64,000 bases of DNA, taken from contig NZ_QEYD01000005.1 of NCBI RefSeq assembly GCF_003122215.1, positions 248,001-312,000 of the forward strand. Reading direction: 5' to 3'. Origin of the DNA: Pararhodobacter marinus (GTDB taxonomy: Bacteria > Pseudomonadota > Alphaproteobacteria > Rhodobacterales > Rhodobacteraceae). Both the position numbers and the translations under genes were made by a program. The notes under the pieces were generated by a model. That model was not told the origin of the DNA. It ran no database searches and saw only the letters and a program-made list of their open reading frames with translations. Below are positions 1 through 9,156 of the stretch, piece by piece. How positions within the stretch are numbered: the first letter of the stretch is position 1; each line of letters opens with the position of its first letter.

Positions 1-158
1 GATAAAGCCCGGCACGCAGCCGGAGGGTCCGCCTTTATGTGCCGCTCTGCCCAGCGATAATCAAGACACGAGCCCGTCAAGGCCCAAAGCTCGCAGGGCA
101 GCGCGACCCGTTTGCAACGCCGGTGGCACCGCAAGATTGGCCCTGCCGCCCGGACCGA

Positions 159-1733
159 TCAGCCCAGCGGCGCCTCGGCGCGGGCGATGCAGAGGGCAAG
201 CTGCGCGGGGGCCTGCGCCATGAAATAGGCGGCTTCGGGCCGGTCCGCGATGCGTACCGACATCCAGGCCTGCAGCGCGACCCAGCCCGCGCGCATCACC
301 CCGTCGGCCATGCCCGCCTGCCGCTCGCGATCGGTTTCGGCCATGGCGCGGGTCATGAAGGCGGCGAAATCCTCGATCACCTGCGCCTGCGCGGGATGAT
401 CGGCGCATTCGGCGCGCGCACGATCGAGGAACACGCCCAGCCCCTTGCCCCCGTCGCCCAGCGTCTGGCGCAGGAAGAAATCCTGCCCCTGCATGCCGGT
501 CGTGCCCTCGTAGATCGCGAAGACGCGGCTGTCGCGCAGCGATTGCTCCAGCGGGTAATCCTTGGTAAAGCCCGACCCGCCCAGCACCATGATCGCCTTG
601 CCCGCCGTGTCGAAGCCCAGCTCGGCACCGAAATTCTTGATCAGCGGCAGCATCCAGGCGTTGAGGCGGCGCAGATCGTCGTCCTCGGCCGACAAATCGG
701 CCGAGGTCGCCGCTTCCAGCATCGCCAGCCGGTAGAGGTCGATCGCGGATTTCAGGTCGATGAGCTGACGGCGGACATCGGGGTGATTGATGATCGCGAC
801 CGGCGGCTCATTGGGATTGCCGCCCTGCATCCGGTCCTGCGCATGGGTGGCGGCGATATCGTAGCATTTCAGCGCCGTGCCCAGCCCCTGGCAGGCGACC
901 GTCAGGCGCATGTGGCGGATCATGGTGAAAAGCTGGGCCAGACCGCGCCCTTCCTCGCCGATGAGCTTGCCCTCGGCCCGGTCGAATTGCAGCGCGCAGG
1001 TGGGCGAGCCGTGCAGGCCCAGCTTTTCTTCGATCCGCTCGCAGGTGACACCGGGGCCGCGCTCGACCAGGAACAGCGACAGGCCGCGCGTGCCGGGCTC
1101 GGTTCCCGTGCGCGCCAGCAGGCAATGGCCGATGCGCTCGCGCAGGTCATGGTCGCCGAAGCTGATCCAGATCTTCTGCCCGCTGATCCGCCACGTTTCG
1201 CCGTCCTTTTCGGCCCGCGTGCGGATGCGTCCCACATCCGAGCCCGCGCCGGGTTCGGAAATGCAGATCGTCGCGCAGCGCTCGCCCGCGATCATCGCGG
1301 GAACCCAGTCGTCGCGGATCTCGGGTGCGGCCCATTCGGTCAACAACAGCGCCGCCGAGCGGGTGCCGCCCACCGCCATCATGAAAGCAGGGGCCGCGCG
1401 TTCGAAAAGCGGGTTGGCGGCGGCGAACAGGCTCAGCGGCATCCCCATGCCGCCGTATTCCTCGGCCTGTTCCAGTCCCATCCATCCGCCCTCGGCCACG
1501 GCGTCGAAGGCCGCGTGATAGACCTCGGGGACGCGGACCCTGCCGCCTTCATGCACCGCGCCGATGCGGTCGGCGGGGATGTCCACCGGCGCCACCACGC
1601 TTTCGGCCACCTTGGCTGCCTCGGACAGGATCGAGGTCAGGGTCTCGTCATCGACCGCGCCCCGCACGCGCGCCCAGTTGGGCGTGCGGTTGAGCGCGTC
1701 GATCATCGCATCGGCATCGGATTGGTAGGTCAC
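159..1733 (-). CDS. Acyl-CoA dehydrogenase (DmdC-like subfamily)
   Basis: Flavin acyl-CoA dehydrogenase of 524 residues, introducing an alpha,beta double bond into an acyl-CoA. The middle domain carries CISEPGAGSDVG and GQKIWISFGDHD, and the likely catalytic glutamate is in IYEGTTGMQ. A long C-terminal extension places it in the subfamily that includes DmdC (3-methylmercaptopropionyl-CoA dehydrogenase), although DmdC is usually near 590 residues. Its start overlaps the TRAP large permease stop by 4 bases (ATGA), so it closes the TRAP operon. Next to hydroxycinnamate genes it may act on a phenylpropanoyl-CoA; that substrate is inference. The 158 bases beyond it to the window edge hold nothing I can identify. 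Confidence 0.88.
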   Translation of the reverse strand: MTYQSDADAMIDALNRTPNWARVRGAVDDETLTSILSEAAKVAESVVAPVDIPADRIGAVHEGGRVRVPEVYHAAFDAVAEGGWMGLEQAEEYGGMGMPLSLFAAANPLFERAAPAFMMAVGGTRSAALLLTEWAAPEIRDDWVPAMIAGERCATICISEPGAGSDVGRIRTRAEKDGETWRISGQKIWISFGDHDLRERIGHCLLARTGTEPGTRGLSLFLVERGPGVTCERIEEKLGLHGSPTCALQFDRAEGKLIGEEGRGLAQLFTMIRHMRLTVACQGLGTALKCYDIAATHAQDRMQGGNPNEPPVAIINHPDVRRQLIDLKSAIDLYRLAMLEAATSADLSAEDDDLRRLNAWMLPLIKNFGAELGFDTAGKAIMVLGGSGFTKDYPLEQSLRDSRVFAIYEGTTGMQGQDFFLRQTLGDGGKGLGVFLDRARAECADHPAQAQVIEDFAAFMTRAMAETDRERQAGMADGVMRAGWVALQAWMSVRIADRPEAAYFMAQAPAQLALCIARAEAPLG

Positions 1734-3031
1734 ATCAGGCTCGGCAGATAAAGAACGAAGGCAGGGAAGGCGATGGTCAGGAACACCACCACCAGATCGG
1801 CGGCGAGGAACGGCACCACGCCCCGGAAGATCTGCGTGACGGTCGCGTATTTCGCCGCGACGTTTCGGATGACGAAGACGTTCATGCCGACGGGCGGCGT
1901 GATCATCCCCACTTCCAGTAGCTTGACCAGCAGCACGCCGAACCAGACGAGGTCGATGCCTTCCTGGCGGAAGATCGGCAGAAGCACCGGCAGCGTGACC
2001 ATCATCGCGCCGAAGGGTTCCATGAACATGCCGAGGATCAGGTAGATCACCACGACGATCAGCATGAGCTGCCAGTATTCCAGCTCAGCCCCGGCGACGA
2101 AGTTCGACAGGAAGCCCGACAGGCCGGTCATGCCCAGGAAGCGGGTGAACATCGCCGCGCCGATGCCGATGATGAACAGCGAGGCCGCCGTTTGCAGCGT
2201 CTCGATCATCGAGGTGCGGAAGATCGGGAAGGTCAGCCGCCGCGTGGCCAGCCCGATGAGCAGCGCGCCCAAGGCGCCGACGGCGCCCGCTTCGGTGGCG
2301 GTGAAGAAGCCCGAGAACAGGCCGCCGAAGACCACGAACATCAGCAAAAGCACCGGCCAGATGTTCAGAAGGGCCTTCTTCGTGTCCAGATCGTCGGCGT
2401 CGAGCGGGCGACGCGGTGCGATGTCCGGGCGTAGCCAGCAGGTCAGAAGAACGATGATCGAATAGCTGATCGCGGTGACGATGCCGATGGTGATGCCGCC
2501 CACGAAGACCTGCGTGATCGAGGTCTCGGCAAAGACGCCGTAGACGATCATCAGGATCGAGGGCGGGATCAGCGCGCCGATCGTGCCCCCGGCCGCGATC
2601 GAGCCCGAGGCGAAGCTGGGCGAATAGCCCGAGCGCACCATTTCCGGGATGGCGATCCGGCCCATGGCGGCGGCGGTGGCCAGCGACGAGCCGCAGACGG
2701 CGGCAAAGCCCGAACAGGCGAAGATCGACGAGATCGCCAGCGCGCCCGGGATCCGGCGCAGCACCGCCTTTGCGGCTTCGAACAGGCCGGCGGTCAGGCC
2801 GGCGTGATAGCTGATGAAGCCCATCAGCAGGAACATCGGCACCGCCGACAGGGTCCAGCTGGCAATGAAGCTGAAGGGCGTGTTGGCGATGATGCCGATG
2901 GCGGGCGTCAGGCCCAGCATCCAGGCGACACCGCCGAAGGACACGCCGATCAGCGCGATGGCCACCGGCACGCGCAGGGCCAGCAGGACGAACAGGGCGG
3001 CGACGCCGACGAAACCGACGGTGATACTCAT
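1730..3031 (-). CDS. TRAP transporter large permease (DctM family)
   Basis: Multi-spanning inner-membrane subunit of a tripartite ATP-independent periplasmic transporter, 433 residues, the usual DctM length. Hydrophobic helices run throughout, with typical motifs GSSLATAAAMG and GGTIGALIPPSILM. It couples ion flux to import of an organic acid delivered by the binding protein. It overlaps the small permease and the acyl-CoA dehydrogenase by 4 bases each, indicating one transcript. The context suggests an aromatic or phenylpropanoid acid as substrate (inference). Confidence 0.93.
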   Translation of the reverse strand: MSITVGFVGVAALFVLLALRVPVAIALIGVSFGGVAWMLGLTPAIGIIANTPFSFIASWTLSAVPMFLLMGFISYHAGLTAGLFEAAKAVLRRIPGALAISSIFACSGFAAVCGSSLATAAAMGRIAIPEMVRSGYSPSFASGSIAAGGTIGALIPPSILMIVYGVFAETSITQVFVGGITIGIVTAISYSIIVLLTCWLRPDIAPRRPLDADDLDTKKALLNIWPVLLLMFVVFGGLFSGFFTATEAGAVGALGALLIGLATRRLTFPIFRTSMIETLQTAASLFIIGIGAAMFTRFLGMTGLSGFLSNFVAGAELEYWQLMLIVVVIYLILGMFMEPFGAMMVTLPVLLPIFRQEGIDLVWFGVLLVKLLEVGMITPPVGMNVFVIRNVAAKYATVTQIFRGVVPFLAADLVVVFLTIAFPAFVLYLPSLM

Positions 3032-3537
3032 GCTTCAGTGTCCTTGACGCGCGGATCGCGGATCGGGGAAATCAACCGGATGAAGACCACGAGCGCGGCA
3101 AGCCCGAAGCCCAGCGGCGGGATCCAGTAGGCGGGCCATGTCAGCACCCGCGTCTGGTTGGCCATCAGGAAGCTGCCGCGCGCCATGTTGGTCAGCGCAG
3201 TCTGTAGCGTGACCCAGGCCAGAAGGGCATAGACCAGCGTGGTGACAAGCGAAACGAGCCGGTCCGAGACGCGGCGGGTGCGCGGGCTCAGGAAGCCGTC
3301 GATGAACTCGACCGAGATCATGCCGCCCGATTTCTCGACCCAGGCAAGCGGGATGAAGGCCAGCGAGACCATGTAGTAATGCGTGACCACCTCGAAAGTG
3401 GCGGGGATCGGGCTGTTGAAGAGGTTGCGCAGGGTGATGTCCAGCGCCACATGCGCCATCAGCGCCAGTGTCGCGATCGCACCCAGAAACGCCAGCAGCG
3501 CCAGCGCCGAGTCTTGGATTTGTTCCAGACGGTTCAT
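3028..3537 (-). CDS. TRAP transporter small permease (DctQ family)
   Basis: Small four-helix membrane subunit of the TRAP transporter, 169 residues from MNRLEQIQDSA. An upstream in-frame ATG at 3573 exists, but the one at 3537 has GGAG five bases before it and fits the family length. Contains NTTLRN-like features such as LDITLRNLFNSPIPATFEV. It sits between the binding protein (92-base gap) and the large permease (4-base overlap). Confidence 0.9.
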   Translation of the reverse strand: MNRLEQIQDSALALLAFLGAIATLALMAHVALDITLRNLFNSPIPATFEVVTHYYMVSLAFIPLAWVEKSGGMISVEFIDGFLSPRTRRVSDRLVSLVTTLVYALLAWVTLQTALTNMARGSFLMANQTRVLTWPAYWIPPLGFGLAALVVFIRLISPIRDPRVKDTEA

Positions 3538-3629
3538 CGGGGATCTCCGCAGAGCGGGCAGGGGGCTCTGCAAGGATGAGGGCAGAGGGGGACCGCCGGG
3601 CGCAAGCGCCCCCGGCGGTCCGGGTGAGA

Positions 3630-4754
3630 TTACTGGCCGTAGGTCGAGAAATCGACGTTCGCCCAGACCTCGTCATAGACGCGCTGCGCCATGGCTTCGG
3701 GCTCGTTGTTCACCTCGGTGGCGACGCCTTCCCAGTAGCTGTAGAGCTCCTGGAAGCGGGCGACGCGCTCGGCGGCGTCTTCGATGCCGTAGCGCTCGGC
3801 CGAGACTTCGGCCGCGGTTTCGGCTTCGGTCGCCACGAATTCCTGAACCGCGGCGATGAATTCCGGGCTGGCTTCGTGCAGGTTGATGCCCGCCTCGCGC
3901 GCCGCGGCTTCCGCCTCTTCCGGCATCGAGCGGCCCCAGCGGTCGGTGAAGTCCGCGTTCGCGCGGTTCGCCGCACGCGCCATGGCCTGACGGTCTTCCA
4001 GCGACAGGCTGGCCCAGGTGACGCCCGAGGTGTGGAAGTTCGAGGTCGCCTGATACAGGCCCAGCGGCAGGAAGGTCACGTCGGTGATGACGTCGACCAG
4101 ACGGAACGAGATCAGGTCGGCGATCGAGGCCATCGAGCCGTCGACGACGCCCTGGCTGATCGATTCGAACGTGTCGTTGACCGAGATCTGCGCGGGCACG
4201 GCGCCGAAATGCTCGGCGAAACGGGCCCAGGGCGCACCGCCCGACCGCAGGCGCAGGCCGTTCAGGTCCTCGACCGAGAGCACCGGACGGGTCGACAGGA
4301 TCTCGTAGACGTCCGACGCGCCCGACCCCAGATAGACGAAGCCGAAATCGGTCATTTCCTGCTGGCAGGGCTCGCATTCGACCATGAACTGGGTCATCGC
4401 GGCCGCTGCCGCCTGGCTGTTGCCCGAGGTGAGCGACAGCTCACCGGCGAGCGACATGTAGGGCAGCTCGGCGGGGAAATAGAGCGGAAGGAAGTTGCCG
4501 ACTTCGGCGACCTGGCTGAGCAGGGCGTCCTTCATCTGGCCAAGGTTCACCACTTCCGGGCCCAGCATCTGGGTGCCCAGACGGCCTTCGGATTCTTCAG
4601 GCAGATACTCGGCGAAGTTGGTGTAGAGAACGCCGTTCGCCGGGTGGGCAGGCGGCGCGGCGGGGGCGATGCGCAGGACGCGGTCCTGGGCAGCGGCGCT
4701 GAACGCGAGGACGGACGCGGCAAGCGTCAGGCCAGCGATTCGGGTCAGTTTCAT
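3630..4754 (-). CDS. TRAP transporter substrate-binding protein (DctP family)
   Basis: Periplasmic solute receptor of 374 residues with a signal peptide (MKLTRIAGLTLAASVLAFSAAAQ). The start at 4754 is chosen because AGGAGG lies just upstream; a more distal in-frame ATG at 4775 would spoil the signal peptide. DctP features include the central GLRLRSGGAP segment and VVDGSMASI in the part that usually carries the substrate-contacting arginine. It is the first gene of the transporter set. The 278 bases upstream, to the amidohydrolase stop, hold no gene and probably the promoter. Confidence 0.92.
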   Translation of the reverse strand: MKLTRIAGLTLAASVLAFSAAAQDRVLRIAPAAPPAHPANGVLYTNFAEYLPEESEGRLGTQMLGPEVVNLGQMKDALLSQVAEVGNFLPLYFPAELPYMSLAGELSLTSGNSQAAAAAMTQFMVECEPCQQEMTDFGFVYLGSGASDVYEILSTRPVLSVEDLNGLRLRSGGAPWARFAEHFGAVPAQISVNDTFESISQGVVDGSMASIADLISFRLVDVITDVTFLPLGLYQATSNFHTSGVTWASLSLEDRQAMARAANRANADFTDRWGRSMPEEAEAAAREAGINLHEASPEFIAAVQEFVATEAETAAEVSAERYGIEDAAERVARFQELYSYWEGVATEVNNEPEAMAQRVYDEVWANVDFSTYGQ

Positions 4755-5032
4755 GGTTCTTCCTCCTCTGAACACCCTGGGTGCCGGTTCCGGGATCTTG
4801 GGGCCCCGGTCCGTGCGTTTCAGAACAAGCGGGTGCAGCCTGTCCGTTCTGTGGCCGCGTGGCCCGGAAGGTTTCCCGGGCGTGCGGTCCGGCGTCTTGG
4901 GGTCGACGGACCTGCGGCATGTTCCTCACAATCTCTGGCCAGAGCGACGGTGACAGCGGCACGGTGCGGCGCGATCTGCGTCTGCGGTCCCGTCACGGCT
5001 GTCACTCCTTGCCCGTTGCTCAGGCCCTCTCG

Positions 5033-5914
5033 TTACATCTCCAGAAGCCGCCGGGCATTCTCTTTCAGGATCAGCGGCTTCACGTCTTCCTTGAACTCTG
5101 CCTTGTCGAAATCCGACAACCAGCGATCGGGCGTGATCGCGGGCCAGTCCGATCCGAACAGCATCTTCTTGCGCAGCATCGAATTGGCATATTGCACAAG
5201 GATCTTGGGGAAGTATTTCGGCGACCAGCCCGACAGGTCGATATACACGTTGGGCTTGTGCATCGCGACCGACAGCGCCTCTTCCTGCCACGGGAACGAG
5301 GGGTGGGCGGCAATGATCTTAAGATCCGGGAAATCGACCGCGACATCGTCCAGGTACATCGGGTTCGAGTATTTCAGCCGCATCCCCATGCCGCCCCGCA
5401 TCCCCGAGCCGACGCCCGTCTGGCCGGTATGGAACAGCGCGATGGCGCCTTCGTCCTGGATGGCCTCGTACATGCCATAAGCCATGCGGTCGTTGGGATA
5501 GAAGCCCTGGAAGGTCGGGTGGAACTTGAACCCCTTGATGCCGAAATCCCGTACCAGACGGCGCACTTCGCGCACGCCCATCTTGCCCTTGTGCGGATCG
5601 ATCGAGGCGAAGGGGATGAGGATGTCGTCATTGGCCGCGGCGATCTGGGCCACTTCCTCGTTGTGGTAGCGCCGGAAGCCGGTCTCGCGCTCGGCATCGA
5701 CGGGGAAGATCACCGCCGCGATCTTGCGTTCGCGGTAATACTCAGCCGTCTGCTCGATGGTGGGGAGCATCCCTTCGACCCCGGCGGGGTTCTTGAAATA
5801 CCGCGCCATGCCCGCCTGGAACTCGTTGTAGCCATCGTCGCGGCAGGTGTCGCAGGGTTCCTCGGCATGGGTATGGATGTCGATGGCGACGATTTCGTCC
5901 ATGTTCACGGGCAT
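5033..5914 (-). CDS. Amidohydrolase-2 family hydrolase, CouO-like
   Basis: Metal-dependent TIM-barrel hydrolase of 293 residues. Metal-ligand motifs are in order: IDIHTH near residue 12, LFHTGQTG, AAHPSFPW and the late GSDWPAITPD. A small CDTC cysteine pair follows the first histidines. The start at 5914 has AGAGG upstream and overlaps the MarR stop by 10 bases. In Rhodococcus, CouO, an amidohydrolase of hydroxycinnamate catabolism, hydrolyses 4-hydroxyphenyl-beta-ketoacyl-CoA; the neighbours here (CoA ligase, crotonase, SDR, MarR) fit that role. The substrate is inference; a decarboxylase or lactonase of the same fold is the main alternative. Confidence 0.75.
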   Translation of the reverse strand: MPVNMDEIVAIDIHTHAEEPCDTCRDDGYNEFQAGMARYFKNPAGVEGMLPTIEQTAEYYRERKIAAVIFPVDAERETGFRRYHNEEVAQIAAANDDILIPFASIDPHKGKMGVREVRRLVRDFGIKGFKFHPTFQGFYPNDRMAYGMYEAIQDEGAIALFHTGQTGVGSGMRGGMGMRLKYSNPMYLDDVAVDFPDLKIIAAHPSFPWQEEALSVAMHKPNVYIDLSGWSPKYFPKILVQYANSMLRKKMLFGSDWPAITPDRWLSDFDKAEFKEDVKPLILKENARRLLEM

Positions 5915-6387
5915 TCGGGAGCCTCTTCGAAATTGAGTTTGTTGAGAAGCGCCAGCAGGGTGGCCATCTCGGCGTCGCTGAGACCGACGCGCTCGGCTTT
6001 GTGGACCGCGAGAAAACGCTCGCGGTAACGGTTCAGATAGTCGCGCCCCGATGCGGTCAGGTGCAGCCGGATCGAGCGGCGATCCTCGGGCGGGACGCGC
6101 CGTTCGACATAACCCGCCTTCACCAGCCGCTGGACCAGCTTCGTCATATGCGCGGGCTTGATGTTGAGGGTGCGGCCTACATTGCCCTGTTTCAACCCCG
6201 GATTCAGGTCCAGAACCCACAGCAGGGTGATCACGCCGGGCGTGACATCCGTTGACAGGAACTCCTGGAAGAACTGGTCGTAGGCACGGGTCTGGCACAT
6301 CCGCAGCATGAACCCCACCGACCCGGTCAGCGCGCCGAGTTCGACGGGCTCTTCCGTTTTGGAATCGGTGGGGAAAGGAGCGTTCAC
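5905..6387 (-). CDS. MarR-family regulator of the hydroxycinnamate genes
   Basis: Winged-helix repressor of 160 residues starting at GTG 6387. The helix-turn-helix is GNVGRTLNIKPAHMTKLVQ and the wing is PPEDRRSIRLHL. MarR proteins of this setting (CouR, FerC type) bind hydroxycinnamoyl-CoA and release DNA. It lies 13 bases after the crotonase and overlaps the amidohydrolase, so it is part of the leftward operon and probably autoregulated through the repeats at 7231-7300. Ligand and target are inferred from context. Confidence 0.85.
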   Translation of the reverse strand: MNAPFPTDSKTEEPVELGALTGSVGFMLRMCQTRAYDQFFQEFLSTDVTPGVITLLWVLDLNPGLKQGNVGRTLNIKPAHMTKLVQRLVKAGYVERRVPPEDRRSIRLHLTASGRDYLNRYRERFLAVHKAERVGLSDAEMATLLALLNKLNFEEAPECP

Positions 6388-6400
6388 GCCGGGCGCCCTG

Positions 6401-7174
6401 TCACGCGTTGGGGTTGCTGACCTTGCCCACGCGCTTTTCGAGGAACGCGTTGAGCCGTGCCTCGGCCTCGGGGCTGGTCTGGGTGAAGGACGCGATCAGG
6501 CTTTCGACCCACAGGCCGTCATCGGTCGCCATGTCGTTGATGCGCGGCAGGGCGTGGATGATTGCGTAGTTCGACAATTCGGCATTGGTGGCGGCCTTCG
6601 CGGCCATCTTCACCGCCTCTTCCAGCGCGGTGCCCGCGTCGACGACGTAGTTGACGGTGCCCCAGCGTTCGGCCGTGTCGGCGTCGATCGAGCGGCCGGT
6701 CATCATCAGGTCCATCATCCGCGACACACCCATCAGCCGCGCCGTGCGGGCCGAGGCGCCGCCGCCGACGAAAATGCCGCGCTGGCCTTCGGGCAGGGCG
6801 AAGAACGCCGTCTTGTCGGCCACGCGCACATGCACCGACGAGGCCAGTTCAAGCCCGCCGCCGACGACCGCGCCGTGAAGCGCTGCGAACCACGGCAATT
6901 TGCCGCGCTGGATCCGGGCGAAGACCTGATGCCAGCGGCGCGAGCCCTGGACGCCTTCGAAGGGCGTTTTCTTGACATGCTCGGCAAGGTCCAGCCCGGC
7001 GCAGAAATGCGGACCGTGGCCGTGGATCACGCCGGCTTTGGCCTTGGCTTCCACCTGGGTGATGACGTCGTCGAATTCCTCGATGAACGCATCCGAGATC
7101 GCATTGCGCTTCGACGGACGATTGAGGCCGACGATGCCGACATCACCGGAAAATTCGAGTGTAAGGTAGTCCAT
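6401..7174 (-). CDS. Enoyl-CoA hydratase/isomerase (crotonase) family protein
   Basis: Crotonase of 257 residues. The oxyanion-hole segments HFCAGLDL and VVGGGLELA are present, and both hydratase glutamates appear in place (GGGLELA and ALPEGQRG). It should hydrate a cinnamoyl-type CoA ester to the 3-hydroxyacyl-CoA. Having both glutamates, with a dehydrogenase and CouO-like hydrolase beside it, favours a beta-oxidative route over hydratase/lyase cleavage. First gene of the leftward operon, divergent from the CoA ligase. Confidence 0.87.
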   Translation of the reverse strand: MDYLTLEFSGDVGIVGLNRPSKRNAISDAFIEEFDDVITQVEAKAKAGVIHGHGPHFCAGLDLAEHVKKTPFEGVQGSRRWHQVFARIQRGKLPWFAALHGAVVGGGLELASSVHVRVADKTAFFALPEGQRGIFVGGGASARTARLMGVSRMMDLMMTGRSIDADTAERWGTVNYVVDAGTALEEAVKMAAKAATNAELSNYAIIHALPRINDMATDDGLWVESLIASFTQTSPEAEARLNAFLEKRVGKVSNPNA

Positions 7175-7230
7175 AGATGACCCTGCCGCTGATAGAGAGC
7201 GAACCGCCCCTCCCGGCCGATTCAGGCGGA

Positions 7231-7300
7231 AGTATCCATAGAAAAAGTATCCGTGTAAACAAAAATTCTCTATCCGAGGAAAAAGTATCTATGTAAACAA
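7231..7300. promoter_or_regulatory. Divergent control region with direct repeats, probable MarR operator
   Basis: AT-rich stretch in the 145-base gap between the divergent crotonase and CoA ligase. Two 22-base near-identical units at 7241-7262 and 7279-7300 share the core AGTATCYRTGTAAACAA (38-base period), and a third partial unit (AGTATCCATAG) starts at 7231. Both promoters must lie here. The repeats are seen; assignment to the MarR protein at 5905-6387 is inference. Confidence 0.6.
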
Positions 7301-7319
7301 TCGAACAGAGGAGGACGTC

Positions 7320-9152
7320 ATGACAGAATCACCGTTGCGCAAAGTCAAACTCTGGCAGCCGGATATCGACTGGGAGCGCCGCAAGGATGGCACCATCCTG
7401 GTGTGGCAGAACGGCACCCTCAATGATTACCCCGAAAAGCTTTCCGTCAAGATCCATGAATGGGCGAAGAAGACGCCCGACACCACATGGATGGCCGAAC
7501 GCGGACCCGATGGCGACTGGCAGCGCGTCAGCTTCGCGCAGATGCTGGCGCATATCCGCGCGATCGGGCAGGCGCTTCTGGACCTGAACCTGTCGGTCGA
7601 GCGACCGCTGGTCATCCTGTCGGCCAATTCGGTCGGCCACGCGCTGATGGCGCTTGGCGCACAATATGTGGGCGTCCCCTCGGCCGCCATCGCGCCGGCC
7701 TATGCGCTGGCCTCGGGCGAATACGGCAAGCTCGTCTCGGTGCGCGACCAGATCACGCCGGGCGCGGTCTATGCCGAGGATACCACCCCCTTCGCCCCCG
7801 CCATCGCCGAGGTCTTCGCGGGCCTGCCGGTGCTGGGCAAGGCGGGCGAGGGGCGCGCGATGGACTGGGAGGCGCTGCTGGCGACCCCGGTCACCGACGC
7901 CGTGGACAAGGCGAATGCCGCGGTCGGGCTCGACACGATTGCCAAGTTCCTCTTCACCTCGGGCACCACGGGCAGCCCCAAGGCGGTGATCCAGACCCAG
8001 CGCATGATGTGCGCGAACATGGAACAGGTGACGGATTGCTACGCCTTCCTGCGCGACGAGCCGCCGATCATCCTGGACTGGGCGCCGTGGAACCATGTCG
8101 CGGCCGGTAACCTCGTGTTCAACGCGGCGATCTGGAACGGCGGCACCTTCTATATCGACGGCGGGCGCCCCACACCGCAGATGATGCCCGAAACCATCCG
8201 CAACCTGCGCGAGGTCGGCACCAACTGGTATTTCAACGTGCCCTTCGGCTACGAGATGCTGGTCGAGGCGATGGAAGAGGACGAGGAACTGGCGAAAGCC
8301 TTCTTCGGCAATCTGAAGCTGAAATATTATGCCGGCGCCGCGATGGCGACGCATACCTGGGAGGCGCTCGATCGTCTGGCCGTGCGCACCACCGGCGAGC
8401 GGATCCAGCTGGCGACCGGGCTCGGGGCGACCGAAACCGCGCCTTTCGCGATCTTCAACACCGATCCGGACGCCGCGCCCGGCAATCTGGGGGTGCCGGC
8501 CAAGGAAGTGATCCTGAAACTGGTCCCGACCGAAGGCAAATGGGAAGCCCGCGTGAAGGGGCCGAACGTCACGCCGGGCTATTGGCGCCAGCCCCAGCTG
8601 ACCGCTGACGCGTTCGACGAGGAAGGCTTCTATTGCCTTGGCGACGCGCTGAAATTCGCCGACCCCGAGGATCCGTCGAAGGGCTTCTTCTTCGACGGGC
8701 GGGTGGCCGAGAACTTCAAGCTGTCGACGGGAACTTGGGTCGGCGTGGGCGCGCTGCGGGCGAAGCTGACGGATGCGCTGGGCGGCTATGTGCGCGACGC
8801 GGTGATCGTGGGCGAGGGCGAGGATTATCTCGGCGCGCTGCTGGTGCCGTTCCGGCCCGCCATCGAAAAGCTGGTGCCGGGCGGCGAAGAGCTGCGCGAC
8901 GATCTGCTGTTCGGCCACGAGGTGCTGCACAAGGAACTGGCCAGGCGCCTCAAGGCCTATAATCAGACCGCGACCGGATCGTCGCTGCGGGTGCCGCGCG
9001 CGCTGATGATGCTGGAGCCGCTCAGCATCGAGAAGGGCGAGGTGACGGATAAGGGGTCGGTCAACCAGCGCGCCGTGCGCGCGCAGCGGCAGGACCTGGT
9101 CGCCGCGATCTACGACGGCGACAAGCGCGTCATCGACAGCACCAAGGAGTGA
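7320..9152 (+). CDS. fcs: Feruloyl-CoA synthetase-type acyl-CoA ligase
   Basis: AMP-forming CoA ligase of 610 residues that would activate ferulate, p-coumarate or a related acid. The P-loop is FTSGTTGSPKAVI, a second core motif is GLGATETAPF, and RVAENFKLSTGTWV is the C-terminal signature typical of the feruloyl-CoA synthase branch. AGAGGAGG lies upstream of the ATG. It opens a rightward operon with the SDR four bases after its stop. Which cinnamic acid it prefers cannot be read from sequence. Confidence 0.87.
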   Translation: MTESPLRKVKLWQPDIDWERRKDGTILVWQNGTLNDYPEKLSVKIHEWAKKTPDTTWMAERGPDGDWQRVSFAQMLAHIRAIGQALLDLNLSVERPLVILSANSVGHALMALGAQYVGVPSAAIAPAYALASGEYGKLVSVRDQITPGAVYAEDTTPFAPAIAEVFAGLPVLGKAGEGRAMDWEALLATPVTDAVDKANAAVGLDTIAKFLFTSGTTGSPKAVIQTQRMMCANMEQVTDCYAFLRDEPPIILDWAPWNHVAAGNLVFNAAIWNGGTFYIDGGRPTPQMMPETIRNLREVGTNWYFNVPFGYEMLVEAMEEDEELAKAFFGNLKLKYYAGAAMATHTWEALDRLAVRTTGERIQLATGLGATETAPFAIFNTDPDAAPGNLGVPAKEVILKLVPTEGKWEARVKGPNVTPGYWRQPQLTADAFDEEGFYCLGDALKFADPEDPSKGFFFDGRVAENFKLSTGTWVGVGALRAKLTDALGGYVRDAVIVGEGEDYLGALLVPFRPAIEKLVPGGEELRDDLLFGHEVLHKELARRLKAYNQTATGSSLRVPRALMMLEPLSIEKGEVTDKGSVNQRAVRAQRQDLVAAIYDGDKRVIDSTKE

Positions 9153-9156
9153 GCCC

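Noticed and set aside
6401-7174. Hydroxycinnamoyl-CoA hydratase/lyase (vanillin-forming)
   Set aside because: Both hydratase-type glutamates are present and no vanillin dehydrogenase is near, while a hydroxyacyl dehydrogenase and a CouO-like hydrolase are; beta-oxidative hydratase fits better.
7241-7300. Repeat-spacer-repeat resembling a CRISPR unit
   Set aside because: Only two full copies, a 16-base gap, and placed in a divergent promoter; no cas gene in the window.
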